DNA from: an uncultured Monoglobus sp.
GTDB lineage: Bacteria; Bacillota; Clostridia; Monoglobales; Monoglobaceae
DNA length: 64,000 nucleotides
Reading direction: 5' to 3'
NCBI GenBank assembly: GCA_947624775.1
Contig: CANQLT010000002.1
Span: 1-64,000 of the forward strand
Of this stretch, positions 35,677 through 43,794 are shown piece after piece (position 1 is the first letter of the stretch; every line of letters begins with the position of its first letter). The notes beneath the pieces were generated by a model. That model searched no databases and was not told the origin of the DNA. It worked only from the letters and a program-made list of their open reading frames with translations. A program made the position numbers and the translations under genes.

Positions 35677-35705
35677 TTGTATTTTCATGTTTTATATGAT
35701 ATAAT
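35677..35705 (+). promoter_or_regulatory. Promoter of the structured RNA (6S-like)
   Basis: TTGTAT (35677-35682), 17-bp spacer, TATAAT (35700-35705). The predicted start near 35712 coincides with the 5' edge of the RNA's closing stem. Confidence 0.7.
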
Positions 35706-35711
35706 ATGAAC

Positions 35712-35910
35712 ATAAAATAATTCCCTGCGTTGTGCGTAATTATGACACTAATGTAAAACCAACAAAATTAATAAGGGATTTTAATCTTCGGAGGCGGCGC
35801 ACATGCCTCACACCCTTCGGGGTCGTCCAGTGGACTTGTAAAGTTTCCGAGAAAATCCCACCTGGTTTCCAGGTTTTTACTTTAGTCATTCTACGGCAAT
35901 CGCGGGGTTT
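35712..35910 (+). ncRNA. ssrS: ~195-nt structured RNA, 6S RNA candidate
   Basis: No ORF fits. The two ends pair over a long distance: CCCTGCG with CGCGGGG, TGCGTA with TACGGCA, ATGAC with GTCAT, GTAAAACC with GGTTTTTAC. Inside, GGGATTTT pairs with AAAATCCC and CTTCGGA with TTTCCGAG, leaving A/T-rich unpaired strands. The apical part carries ACCC-TTCG-GGGT and GTCC-AGT-GGAC hairpins. Size, own promoter and end-to-end pairing with an internal bubble fit 6S RNA, which binds RNA polymerase in stationary phase. Another clostridial RNA class such as raiA is not excluded. A small ACCTGG-TTT-CCAGGT hairpin with a T-run near 35863-35882 could compete with the closing stem. Confidence 0.5.
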
Positions 35911-35970
35911 ATTTATGCAGACAAATAATTTGTTAAAATCGCTGTATTTTTACAAATTTATTTAAAACCC

Positions 35971-35999
35971 TTGACAAATTTACAATTTTGATATATAAA
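35971..35999 (+). promoter_or_regulatory. Promoter of rsmD-coaD
   Basis: TTGACA (35971-35976), 17-bp spacer, TATAAA (35994-35999), about 45 bp before the rsmD ribosome binding site. Confidence 0.75.
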
Positions 36000-36050
36000 T
36001 ATAAGGTGAATGTAATTATTTTGAAAAATTCTTTCGTTTGGAGGCTTGTT

Positions 36051-36638
36051 TTGCGAATAATATCGGGCAAAAGACGAGGATACAAATTAAAGGCTCCCGA
36101 AGGGCTCAGCACCCGTCCCACAACCGACAGGGTAAAGGAATCGGTCTTTAATATAATTCAGTCTCATCTGCCCTGCGGCTTTGTGCTTGACATGTTCGCG
36201 GGCAGCGGAGCGATGGGGATCGAGGCTTTGAGCCGCGGAGCCGAGGGCGCCGTGTTTATAGAGCAAAACCCATTGTCATATAAAATCGTTGAGTCAAATC
36301 TCATCGGCTCCGGCCTGATTTACGGAGCCGCGCTGTTTAAGACTGACGCGTATCCGCTGATTAAGCGCCTCGCAAACGGAACTGTGACCGCCGTGACAGC
36401 CGGCGGAACCCGATTTGACACAAATCGCGGTTTTGACATAATATTCCTTGACCCGCCCTACAACAAGGGGCACGTCACAAAAGCGCTCGGCGAGATCGGC
36501 AGGCTCGGCCTGCTTAACGATAACGGCGTGATCGTGGCCGAGACCGAGGTCGGAGGAGAAGAAATTTCGCGGTGCGGCTTCAATATCATAAGAGAGGCGC
36601 GGTACGGCAAGACTATAATAACAGTTATGCAGAGGTGA
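36051..36638 (+). CDS. rsmD: 16S rRNA (guanine966-N2)-methyltransferase RsmD
   Basis: A 195-residue SAM-dependent methyltransferase acting on G966 of 16S rRNA. It has the N-terminal [17 protein letters not shown], the SAM-binding [18 protein letters not shown] and the catalytic [10 protein letters not shown] (NPPY type). I set the start at TTG 36051 because GGAGG lies 6 nt upstream and this gives the family's usual N-terminus; longer in-frame starts lie inside the promoter. The coaD ATG follows 4 bp after the stop. Confidence 0.93.
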   Translation: MRIISGKRRGYKLKAPEGLSTRPTTDRVKESVFNIIQSHLPCGFVLDMFAGSGAMGIEALSRGAEGAVFIEQNPLSYKIVESNLIGSGLIYGAALFKTDAYPLIKRLANGTVTAVTAGGTRFDTNRGFDIIFLDPPYNKGHVTKALGEIGRLGLLNDNGVIVAETEVGGEEISRCGFNIIREARYGKTIITVMQR

Positions 36639-36642
36639 AGCT

Positions 36643-37131
36643 ATGAAAACTGCTGTATATCCGGGCAGCTTTGACCCATGCACCAACGGACATCTTGACG
36701 TTATAAGGAGAGCCTCCCGCCTGTTTGACAGACTTGTTGTGGCGGTACTTATAAACAGCTCAAAACAGCCGTCCTTTTCGGTTGAGGAGCGCGTGGAAAT
36801 GCTCAAACGCGTGACAAAAGATATGGACAACGTTGAGATCTGTTCGTTCTCCGGGCTGCTGGCGGATTTTATGAAAAATATTAATTCTAGTATAATTATT
36901 AAGGGAATTAGAGCGGTATCTGATTTCGAGTATGAATTCCAGATGGCATTGACCAACCGTACGCTGAACCCGGAGCTTGAGACTTTGTTTTTGCACACAA
37001 GTCATGACTACATGTTTTTAAGCTCCAGCATCGTTAAGGAGATCGCGAAGTACGGCGGATGTCTTGACGGGCTCGTTCCGAACGATTTAATCCCTGTTAT
37101 TAAGAGTCGTTTTGAAAACGCGGACGCATAA
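36643..37131 (+). CDS. coaD: Phosphopantetheine adenylyltransferase
   Basis: The 162-residue enzyme makes dephospho-CoA from 4'-phosphopantetheine and ATP. It carries the nucleotidyltransferase motif [16 protein letters not shown] at the N-terminus, [16 protein letters not shown] in the middle and the second motif [15 protein letters not shown] near the end. rsmD-coaD pairing is standard in Firmicutes. Confidence 0.97.
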   Translation: MKTAVYPGSFDPCTNGHLDVIRRASRLFDRLVVAVLINSSKQPSFSVEERVEMLKRVTKDMDNVEICSFSGLLADFMKNINSSIIIKGIRAVSDFEYEFQMALTNRTLNPELETLFLHTSHDYMFLSSSIVKEIAKYGGCLDGLVPNDLIPVIKSRFENADA

Positions 37132-37164
37132 TTCGGCTTTATATTTTTAAGGAGGTATTTGCAA

Positions 37165-37689
37165 ATGGATGCATTAGAACTGTTGGATGAACTGGAGGAT
37201 ATAATTGATAAAGGCGCTTCGGTGCCGTTTTCGGGTCGCTGCATTCTCGATAAGGACGAATTGCTGGATGTGCTTCAGGAGATAAAGCTGAAGCTTCCCG
37301 AGGATCTCAAGCAGGCCAAATGGATCAAGGAAGAGCGTCAGAGAATCCTTCAGGAGGCGCAGACCGAGTCCGACAATCTTATCAAGAGCGCCGAGGACAA
37401 GATTATCGCCATGGTGAACGAAAACGAGATCACCAAAAAGGCGATCGTTCAGGGCAACCAGATCATTGAAAACGCGCGCAGCAACGCTCAGCAGATCTCG
37501 GATTCTTCATACAACTACGCTGACAGTCTGCTTGAGACAGTCGAGAAGGTTGTTATGTCGTCAATGAAGGACCTTGAGCAGTGTGTGAACATTGTTCGCA
37601 GCAACAGAAGCGAGATGCGCAGCAACGGCAATGTTGTTCCCACAGCCACCGCGGGAGTCCCCGCCGACAACGCACAGCCTATCGAGTAA
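37165..37689 (+). CDS. Conserved coiled-coil protein downstream of coaD
   Basis: A 174-residue soluble protein that is almost wholly helical: an N-terminal MDALELLDELEDIIDKGASVP-like segment, then a long coiled coil (about residues 45-145) with ATPase-E-subunit-like spacing (QAKWIKEERQRILQEA, NQIIENARSNAQQISD), and a polar tail. Proteins of this type commonly follow coaD in clostridia and are often labelled ATPase-like, but no nucleotide-binding motif is present. The ATG at 37165 has AAGGAGGT upstream. A strong terminator follows. Confidence 0.85.
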   Translation: MDALELLDELEDIIDKGASVPFSGRCILDKDELLDVLQEIKLKLPEDLKQAKWIKEERQRILQEAQTESDNLIKSAEDKIIAMVNENEITKKAIVQGNQIIENARSNAQQISDSSYNYADSLLETVEKVVMSSMKDLEQCVNIVRSNRSEMRSNGNVVPTATAGVPADNAQPIE

Positions 37690-37701
37690 GACATAATCAA
37701 G

Positions 37702-37730
37702 CCTTCGGGAAAAACCCGAAGGTTTTTTCT
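37702..37730 (+). terminator. Terminator of the rsmD-coaD unit
   Basis: Perfect 8-bp stem (37702-37709 with 37715-37722), A-rich 5-nt loop, then TTTTTTCTTTTT. Confidence 0.92.
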
Positions 37731-37735
37731 TTTTA

Positions 37736-37847
37736 AAATTATCTTACAAAATTTATTATTGATATTTTATCATCATACATCGTAGGGGACGGCGCCCTCG
37801 ACGTCCCTATTAATTATATTTTAAATTATCTTACAAAATTTATTATT
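37736..37847. repeat. 25-bp direct repeats flanking a GTAGGGGACGG palindromic element
   Basis: Two exact 25-bp copies (37736-37760 and 37823-37847; AAATTATCTTACAAAATTTA...) flank the dispersed element GTAGGGGACGGCGCCCTCGACGTCCC (37782-37806), which recurs at 32493-32518. Confidence 0.75.
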
Positions 37848-37852
37848 TTGGC

Positions 37853-37881
37853 TTGAAATATGTAATTTTATATGTTAAAAT
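37853..37881 (+). promoter_or_regulatory. Promoter of the pheS operon
   Basis: TTGAAA (37853-37858), 17-bp spacer, TAAAAT (37876-37881). The leader is only ~35 nt, so no T-box is present. Confidence 0.65.
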
Positions 37882-37924
37882 AGTTAGATGACAATTTGTG
37901 AAAACACTATTGGGAGGTTATATA

Positions 37925-38950
37925 ATGAAAGACCGGTTAAACAGTATAAAACTGAGCGCCGAAAGTGAGCTTAAAAACGCGGCGGACTTAAACGCCCTTG
38001 AGACGCTCAGAGTCAAATATCTCGGCAAGAAAGGTGAGCTCACCGCGGTTATGAAGGGCATGGGCAAGCTCTCCAAAGAGGAGCGTCCCGTGATCGGACA
38101 ACTGGCGAACAAGGTGCGCTCGGGTATCGAAAGCGCCCTTGAAGAAAAGAAAAAGGCGCTGACCGAGCTGGCAAAGGAAATGAAGCTCAAAGCCGAGACG
38201 ATCGACGTGGCGCTGCCCGGCAGAAAACCAGAGACGGGCGCCAAACACCCGCTCACAACGGTGCTCGACGATCTGCAGGACATATTCATCGGCATGGGTT
38301 TCTCGATCGTTGAAGGCCCCGAGGTCGAGCTCGACTACTACAATTTCGAGGCGCTGAATCTGCCGCCCGACCACCCCGCGAGAGACACGCAGGACACGTT
38401 CTATATCAGCGACAACGTGCTGCTCAGGACGCAGACCTCTCCGGTTCAGGTGCGCGTTATGGAAAAGCAGAAGCCGCCCATACGCATAATTTCGCCCGGC
38501 AGGGTTTACAGAAGCGACACGGTCGATGCCACTCACTCGCCTGTGTTCCACCAGGTCGAAGGTCTCGTTATCGACAAGGGCATCACGATGGCCGACCTTA
38601 AAGGCACGCTCGAGGTATTCGCCAAAAAGCTGTACGGCGACGACACGAGGCTCCGTTTCCGTCCCCACCACTTCCCGTTCACCGAGCCCAGCGCCGAGGT
38701 TGACATCTCGTGCTTCAACTGCAAGGGCAAAGGCTGTAACATCTGCAAAGGCGAGGGCTGGATCGAGATACTGGGCTGCGGAATGGTTCACCCCAAGGTG
38801 CTGCGCAACTGCGGCATCGACCCCGAGGTATACTCCGGCTTCGCGTTCGGAATGGGACTTGAGCGCGTGACCATGTTCCGCTACGGAATAAAGGACCTGC
38901 GCCTGTTCTACGAAAACGACCTTCAGTTCTTAAAGCAATTTAAGATATAA
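37925..38950 (+). CDS. pheS: Phenylalanyl-tRNA synthetase alpha subunit
   Basis: A 341-residue class II synthetase subunit: N-terminal coiled coil (about 1-85), then the catalytic core with motif 2 ([22 protein letters not shown] in two halves) and motif 3 ([18 protein letters not shown]). The [17 protein letters not shown] insert is a Cys-rich segment often seen in PheS. The ATG at 37925 follows GGGAGG; an upstream in-frame ATG lacks this. It charges tRNA-Phe together with PheT. Confidence 0.97.
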   Translation: MKDRLNSIKLSAESELKNAADLNALETLRVKYLGKKGELTAVMKGMGKLSKEERPVIGQLANKVRSGIESALEEKKKALTELAKEMKLKAETIDVALPGRKPETGAKHPLTTVLDDLQDIFIGMGFSIVEGPEVELDYYNFEALNLPPDHPARDTQDTFYISDNVLLRTQTSPVQVRVMEKQKPPIRIISPGRVYRSDTVDATHSPVFHQVEGLVIDKGITMADLKGTLEVFAKKLYGDDTRLRFRPHHFPFTEPSAEVDISCFNCKGKGCNICKGEGWIEILGCGMVHPKVLRNCGIDPEVYSGFAFGMGLERVTMFRYGIKDLRLFYENDLQFLKQFKI

Positions 38951-38988
38951 AATATTTATGATATAAAATATTTATTCGGAATGATTAT

Positions 38989-39498
38989 ATGAAACGAGTA
39001 ATGGTATTCGGATTTTCGGGCGCGGGCAAATCCACGCTGGCGCGGCGAATAGCCGAAAAAATCGGGATCGAGCCCACCCATCTGGACGCGCTCCACTGGC
39101 TGCCCGGCTGGATCGAAAGCGGCAGAGAACACAAACGAAACGCCCTGCGCCCCGTTCTCGAGAGGGAAAAATGGGTCATAGACGGCAACTATATGAGAGT
39201 TCTGTTTGACGAGCGCCTTGATATGGCGGACACGGTCATATTTTTGGACTTTAACCGATTCATCTGCCTGTTTCGGGTGATAAAGCGGTATCTTAACTAC
39301 CACGGAAGATCCCGACCCGACATGGGCGAGGGCTGCCCCGAAAAGATCGACGCCGAATTTCTGCGCTGGGTGCTGATCGACGGACGGAAAAACCGCGAAA
39401 AATACCGCTCCGCGATCCGCAAGGCGACCGCTTCGGGCAAGCGGACCGAAACGCTGAAAACCCCGCGCGAAGTCAAAGATTTTCTGAATAATCTTTAA
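38989..39498 (+). CDS. P-loop kinase (DNA topology modulation/FlaR-like)
   Basis: A 169-residue adenylate-kinase-fold protein: P-loop GFSGAGKSTLARRIAEK at the N-terminus, HLDALHWLPGW and WVIDGNYMRVLFDERL (lid/substrate region), and the basic tail typical of the FlaR-like family. Its substrate is unknown; the old name topology modulation protein rests on indirect evidence. It is inserted between pheS and pheT, which normally adjoin, and is likely co-transcribed (38 bp after pheS, 32 bp before pheT). Confidence 0.88.
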   Translation: MKRVMVFGFSGAGKSTLARRIAEKIGIEPTHLDALHWLPGWIESGREHKRNALRPVLEREKWVIDGNYMRVLFDERLDMADTVIFLDFNRFICLFRVIKRYLNYHGRSRPDMGEGCPEKIDAEFLRWVLIDGRKNREKYRSAIRKATASGKRTETLKTPREVKDFLNNL

Positions 39499-39530
39499 AA
39501 ACAAGACATATAACAGTAGGAGGAATATAT

Positions 39531-41876
39531 ATGAACTTACCACTTTCATGGCTCAAGGACTACATGAACACCGACGGCATATCCGAAAAGGAGTACGCCG
39601 ACCGGCTCACCATGAGCGGCTCGATAGTTGAGGGGATCAAAAATCTCGGAGCCGAGTTCAAAAACGTGGTCGTGGGCAAGATCACCAAGATAGAAAAGCA
39701 TCCCGACGCGGACAAACTGGTTGTGTGCCAAGTCGACGTGGGGGACGAGGAAATACAGATAGTCACCGGAGCGCCCAACGTGTTCGAGGGCGCGGTAGTT
39801 CCGGTCGCCAAGCACAAGAGCACCCTGCCCGGCGGCATTAAGATCACCAAAGGCAAGCTCAGAGGCTTTATGAGCTTCGGCATGATGTGCTCGACCGACG
39901 AGCTTGGCATATCCAAGGAGCGCGCCACCGGAATACTGATCCTGCCCGACGACACTCCGATAGGCGAGGACATCACCCACACTCTGGGTCTTGACGAAAG
40001 CGTGGCGGAATTTGAGATAACATCAAACCGCCCCGACTGCATGAGCATAATCGGTCTCGCGCGCGAGACGGCCGCCACCTTCGCGAGAGACTTTAAGATT
40101 CCCGAGGTAAAGGCCACCGGCAACGACGAGGACGTGAACGACTACGCCGCGGTTGAGATCGCGGACAGCAAGCTATGCTCCAGATTCACGGCCAGAGCGG
40201 TCAAAAACGTCAAGATCGGCCCCTCGCCCAAATGGATGCAGAACCGCCTGACCGCCGCGGGTCTCCGCGCGATCAATAACGTGGTCGACATCACCAACTA
40301 TATCATGCTGGAATACGGCCAGCCGATGCACGCCTATGACCTTGACCATGTTGAGGGCAGAAAGATAATCGTGCGCGACGCCGGAAACGGCGAAATGCTT
40401 GAAACTCTGGACGACAAACCCAGAGAGCTGAGATCGGGCATGATCGCCATATCCGACGAGAAGCGCGCCATCGGCGTGGCGGGCGTTATGGGCGGAGCCA
40501 ATTCCGAGGTTACCGACGACACCACGACCGTGCTTTTTGAGAGCGCGTGCTTCAATCCGGTGCTGGTCCGCCGCGGCGCGAAAGCTCTGGGCATGAGGAC
40601 CGACGCGTCCGCCCTGTTTGAAAAGGGACTGGACAGCGAGAACTGCCTGCCCGCGATCAACCGCGCCTGCGAGCTGCTTCAGGACATGGACGGCGGCGAA
40701 GTTGTCGGCGGCGTTATCGACGTGTATCCCGTGAAAAAGCAAAACACCGTGCTCCCCTTTGAGCCCGAAAAAATAAACAAGTTTTTAGGTACCGACATTC
40801 CCGAGAGCAACATGATCGAGTACCTCGGCCGCCTCGAGTTTGAAGTCAAGGACGGCAATGTGATCGTTCCCACATTCCGCGGCGACATAGAGAGCATGGC
40901 GGATATCGCCGAGGAAGTCGCCAGACTGTACGGCTACGACAACCTGCCCGTCACCATGATGCAGGGCCGGGTGGTCGTCGGCGGCAAGACCTTTAAGCAG
41001 AAGATAGTCGACAGCATCAAAAACACGCTGACAGGCTGCGGACTGTACGAGGCGATGACATATTCGTTCATCGACCCCAAAGAGTTTAAGCAGACCCGAG
41101 TTTCCATGGACAATGTTGTGAAGATAACAAATCCTCTGGGCGAGGAAAACAGCGTTATGAGAACATCTATGCTCTCGTCGATAATAAAGACGCTCAAGGT
41201 CAACTACAACCGCAGAGCCTCATCGGCTAAGATCTTCGAGCTGGGCATGACATACAACCCGATCGGCGAAACCCTGCCCGACGAGCGGCAGATCGTGGCG
41301 ATCGGCATGTACGGCAAAACCGATTTCTTTGACCTCAAAGGCATAGTTCAGAATCTTTTAAGCCGTCTGGGCGTTTCGGACGTCGTCTTTGAGACCGAAA
41401 AAGAAAATTTATCATACCACCCCGGCAGATGCGCCAAGGTAACGGCGGGCGGCGACCTCATCGGTTATATCGGCCAGATCCATCCCGCGGTGGCCGACAG
41501 CTTTAAGATAGACACCGAGATCTACGCCGCGGAGCTTGACCTCAACACAATAATTGAGTGCGCCTCATTTGACAGAACATACAAGCCGCTGCCCAAGTTC
41601 CCATCCTCAAGCCGCGACATAGCGCTGGTTGTCGAAAAAGATATAAGCGTCGGCGAGATCGAGAAAATTATAAACAGCGTGAGCAGCGATATTCTCGAAA
41701 AAGTCAAGCTGTTCGACGTGTACGAGGGCGAGCAGGTCGGCGAAAACAAAAAGAGCGTGGCATACTCGCTGAAGTTCCGCGCCGCCGACAGAACTTTGAC
41801 CGACGACGAGGTAAGCGGCATGACCGAAAAGATACTCTCCGCCCTCAAGGACGGCGTAAACGCGGAACTGAGATAA
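39531..41876 (+). CDS. pheT: Phenylalanyl-tRNA synthetase beta subunit
   Basis: A 781-residue subunit: EMAP-like tRNA-binding domain (~40-150; PDADKLVVCQVDVG), B3/B4 editing domain (~200-380; RADA-type region MRTDASALFEKGLD), B5 domain, catalytic-like module (EEVARLYGYDNLP) and the C-terminal FDX-ACB domain (KFPSSSRDIALVVEKD to the end). Length is normal. ATG follows AGGAGG. Confidence 0.97.
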   Translation: MNLPLSWLKDYMNTDGISEKEYADRLTMSGSIVEGIKNLGAEFKNVVVGKITKIEKHPDADKLVVCQVDVGDEEIQIVTGAPNVFEGAVVPVAKHKSTLPGGIKITKGKLRGFMSFGMMCSTDELGISKERATGILILPDDTPIGEDITHTLGLDESVAEFEITSNRPDCMSIIGLARETAATFARDFKIPEVKATGNDEDVNDYAAVEIADSKLCSRFTARAVKNVKIGPSPKWMQNRLTAAGLRAINNVVDITNYIMLEYGQPMHAYDLDHVEGRKIIVRDAGNGEMLETLDDKPRELRSGMIAISDEKRAIGVAGVMGGANSEVTDDTTTVLFESACFNPVLVRRGAKALGMRTDASALFEKGLDSENCLPAINRACELLQDMDGGEVVGGVIDVYPVKKQNTVLPFEPEKINKFLGTDIPESNMIEYLGRLEFEVKDGNVIVPTFRGDIESMADIAEEVARLYGYDNLPVTMMQGRVVVGGKTFKQKIVDSIKNTLTGCGLYEAMTYSFIDPKEFKQTRVSMDNVVKITNPLGEENSVMRTSMLSSIIKTLKVNYNRRASSAKIFELGMTYNPIGETLPDERQIVAIGMYGKTDFFDLKGIVQNLLSRLGVSDVVFETEKENLSYHPGRCAKVTAGGDLIGYIGQIHPAVADSFKIDTEIYAAELDLNTIIECASFDRTYKPLPKFPSSSRDIALVVEKDISVGEIEKIINSVSSDILEKVKLFDVYEGEQVGENKKSVAYSLKFRAADRTLTDDEVSGMTEKILSALKDGVNAELR

Positions 41877-41884
41877 ATCCCGCT

Positions 41885-41921
41885 CTCTAATCACTATTCA
41901 CAAATCGCTAATCACTATGTT
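41885..41921. repeat. CTAATCACT-type repeat fragment in the ireB leader
   Basis: CTCTAATCACTATTCAC and AATCGCTAATCACTATGTT correspond to the tail half of the ~80-bp dispersed element. The fragment runs directly into the AGGAGG ribosome binding site of the next gene. Confidence 0.65.
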
Positions 41922-41936
41922 AGGAGGTGTTTTTAA

Positions 41937-42185
41937 ATGGAAAATCAGGAAACCAAAAAATTCAATTTGGACATGGAAAGACCCGACCCGAAAAAGATAA
42001 TAATGACGGTATATGCGGCGCTAAACGAAAAGGGCTATAACCCGATAAATCAGATCGTGGGATATATTCTGTCGGGTGATCCCTCCTACATCACTTCATA
42101 CGATGGCGCCAGAAGTCTTATCCGCAAGCTGGAGCGCGACGAGATCCTCGACGAACTGGTCTCATTCTATGTGAACAATAATTAA
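41937..42185 (+). CDS. ireB: IreB-family regulatory phosphoprotein
   Basis: An 82-residue protein matching the IreB/YrzL family over its length ([58 protein letters not shown]). In enterococci IreB is phosphorylated on N-terminal threonines by the PASTA kinase IreK and links wall stress to cephalosporin resistance. A Thr (residue 5) is present near the N-terminus. ATG follows AGGAGG. Confidence 0.93.
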   Translation: MENQETKKFNLDMERPDPKKIIMTVYAALNEKGYNPINQIVGYILSGDPSYITSYDGARSLIRKLERDEILDELVSFYVNNN

Positions 42186-42195
42186 AACGACAAGA

Positions 42196-42221
42196 AAAGA
42201 CGCCCTCTGCCGGGCGTCTTT
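42196..42221. terminator. Bidirectional terminator between ireB and the transglutaminase-like gene
   Basis: Perfect 10-bp stem (42196-42205 with 42212-42221), loop TCTGCC, T-rich on both sides; lies between convergent genes. Confidence 0.9.
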
Positions 42222-42238
42222 ATTAATTACTTTCCGAA

Positions 42239-42979
42239 TTAGCTCCATGCGTAGTGGTCAACAGAAATCTCAGCGTCGTTCTTCATGAAGTTATCATAGA
42301 AAGGAATCGTGTTCGTGTTCGATCCGTCTACGATGGGATCGTCCCAAGTTACATCAACATGGTACGCAGCACCGTTAACTTCGATAACGTTCCAGCTGTG
42401 ATTCATAGCTTCGCTCTCTACAACTGTGCAGGGAATACCAACCGCGTTCATAACATGCTGATAAGCGGAAGAATACGCCTGGCATACGCCTGTCTTGTTC
42501 ACGATCGCGTCATAAGCGGTTCTTCCCGTGTAGGACAGATCGTAAGAGCAGTTCTCGATAAAGTAATTGTGGATAATTCTTGCTTTTTCTTCTGCCGCCA
42601 TTGAACCGTCAACGAGGGCTGTGATTTTCGCAACCTCTGCGTCGAAAGCCGCAAGCTTCGCATTGATGGCTTCGGGGCTGTCAATATAAGTAATTGTCAG
42701 CTTTGTAGCCTTGTTTGTGGACGTTGAATAAGCGCAATCAACCGTCTTGGAAACGAAAAAGTTTCTCGGTGTCTTGTCCAAATAAGCCAAGAACGCGGTC
42801 ATAGCGTCATTGGGTGTAACATTGAACTTGCTAACGTCTACCGTCGTTGCATAGTTGGCGATAGCGGTCTCGAAAGCCGCGTCAAGCGCCGTGTTATCTT
42901 CAGCAGCATAAGCAGATACGCTGCAAACAGCAACAACTGCGATCAACAGAACAAAAATGCTCTTCAAAGTCTTTGTCAT
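42239..42979 (-). CDS. Secreted transglutaminase-like cysteine protein under c-di-GMP control
   Basis: A 246-residue protein. Signal peptide (MTKTLKSIFVLLIAVVAVC, cleavage near AYA-AE), a ~90-residue N-terminal region, then a transglutaminase-like core: AEEKARIIHNYFIENCSYD, catalytic Cys in NKTGVCQAYSSAY, His in AMNHSWNVIEVNG, and Asp in YHVDVTWDDP, so the triad is complete. Substrates could be wall or surface proteins; whether it cross-links or cleaves is unknown. The ATG at 42979 has GGAGG upstream. The mRNA leader is over 600 nt long and carries three cyclic-di-GMP-I riboswitches, so expression should follow the motile-to-sessile signal. Confidence 0.92.
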   Translation of the reverse strand: MTKTLKSIFVLLIAVVAVCSVSAYAAEDNTALDAAFETAIANYATTVDVSKFNVTPNDAMTAFLAYLDKTPRNFFVSKTVDCAYSTSTNKATKLTITYIDSPEAINAKLAAFDAEVAKITALVDGSMAAEEKARIIHNYFIENCSYDLSYTGRTAYDAIVNKTGVCQAYSSAYQHVMNAVGIPCTVVESEAMNHSWNVIEVNGAAYHVDVTWDDPIVDGSNTNTIPFYDNFMKNDAEISVDHYAWS

Positions 42980-43057
42980 GATAATCCTCCAATCTTTCAC
43001 AAACCATTGCCAAGTGGCAATGACACTTATCACCTTTCGGTGACTCGACTTAATTAA

Positions 43058-43142
43058 TAAGTAGGTGGCCGGGCTGTCATAGCAAGCGAGCTTGCTTTAG
43101 ACCCCATAGCTTTGCGTCCCCGGCTTTCGCCGGGTTTGCCGT
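43058..43142 (-). promoter_or_regulatory. Cyclic-di-GMP-I riboswitch, gene-proximal copy
   Basis: Minus strand GGCAAACCCGG, GAAA tetraloop closed by CCGGC/GCCGG, GGGACGCAAAGC, CTATGGGGTCTAAAG with a CAAGC/GCTTG third stem, then CTATGACAGCCCGGCCACC. Order and core bases match the GEMM-I/Vc2 class, including the tetraloop and its CTAA...TATG receptor-like part. It is followed by hairpins TCACC-GAAA-GGTGA and CATTGCC-ACTT-GGCAATG before the ribosome binding site. Confidence 0.93.
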
Positions 43143-43236
43143 TTGGTCAAGTTTTTATGGATTAAAACGATCAAACTTTCCTGTGGTATACCGCGATAAA
43201 TCGCAGAGCGCGAAACGCGCCCACTGCTTGTATACC

Positions 43237-43336
43237 AAAGCAGGCGGCCGGGCTGTCATGACCGAAACGCACGCGTCCGCGCGAAACTGTTTTAGACCCC
43301 ATAGCTTTGCGTCCCCGACTTTCGCCGGGTTTGCTC
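43237..43336 (-). promoter_or_regulatory. Cyclic-di-GMP-I riboswitch, middle copy
   Basis: Same core as its neighbours (GCAAACCCGG, GAAA, GGGACGCAAAGCTATGGGGTC, CATGACAGCCCGGCCGCC) with a longer, different third stem built from CGCGCG/CGCGTGCG. The linker after it folds as TGGTATAC/GTATACCA enclosing GCGCG/CGCGC. Confidence 0.93.
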
Positions 43337-43416
43337 AATTATTAAATTGTAGTTCGATATGTCTTGTGACTCGGGACATACGGCAAGCCGCATATCCTTC
43401 GTCGCTGCCGGCATAT

Positions 43417-43516
43417 CAGAAGCAGGCGGCCGGGCTGTCATTGTCAGCCGCGCGCGTCCGCGCGTCTCACTTTAGACCCCATAGCTTTGCGTCCCCGGCT
43501 TTCACCGGGTTTGCTA
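43417..43516 (-). promoter_or_regulatory. Cyclic-di-GMP-I riboswitch, promoter-proximal copy
   Basis: First of the three to be transcribed. Core GCAAACCCGG, GAAA, GGGACGCAAAGCTATGGGGTC, CTAAAG, third stem from GCGCG/CGCGC, AATGACAGCCCGGCCGCC. The following linker contains a TATGTC...GACATA hairpin. Confidence 0.93.
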
Positions 43517-43628
43517 CAATCGTTCATTGACGTTTAATGTTTTAAACATAAAAAGTCTTAAACGCGGAAAATGTGAACTTTGAAAAACACATCTCCCGGC
43601 TGAAGTGGAAATCCACCTCCGCATTGTC

Positions 43629-43658
43629 ATTTTATCACAGAGGCGGCAATTTTGTCAA
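43629..43658 (-). promoter_or_regulatory. Promoter of the riboswitch-controlled gene
   Basis: Minus strand TTGACA (43653-43658), 18-bp spacer, TAAAAT (43629-43634). Transcription from here passes all three riboswitches before the ATG at 42979. Confidence 0.75.
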
Positions 43659-43751
43659 TAATTTAACAGAAAAATTGTTCTAACATTTTGAGAGCAAACT
43701 TATCACATTTTACCAAAGAATCAAATTTTTAAATAAGACGCAAAATAAGCC

Positions 43752-43780
43752 TTGACAATCACACAAACTTATTGTATAAT
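43752..43780 (+). promoter_or_regulatory. Promoter of tRNA-Thr
   Basis: TTGACA (43752-43757), 17-bp spacer, TATAAT (43775-43780), ending 14 bp before the tRNA. Confidence 0.88.
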
Positions 43781-43794
43781 ATATATTTGTGAGC

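Noticed and set aside
37740-37924. T-box leader before pheS
   Set aside because: The promoter leaves only ~35 nt of leader and no specifier or TGGNACC antiterminator element is visible.
43183-43530. Possible small protein on the plus strand between the transglutaminase-like gene and tRNA-Thr
   Set aside because: Its repeated peptides arise from translating the antisense of the three riboswitches; no ribosome binding site is present.
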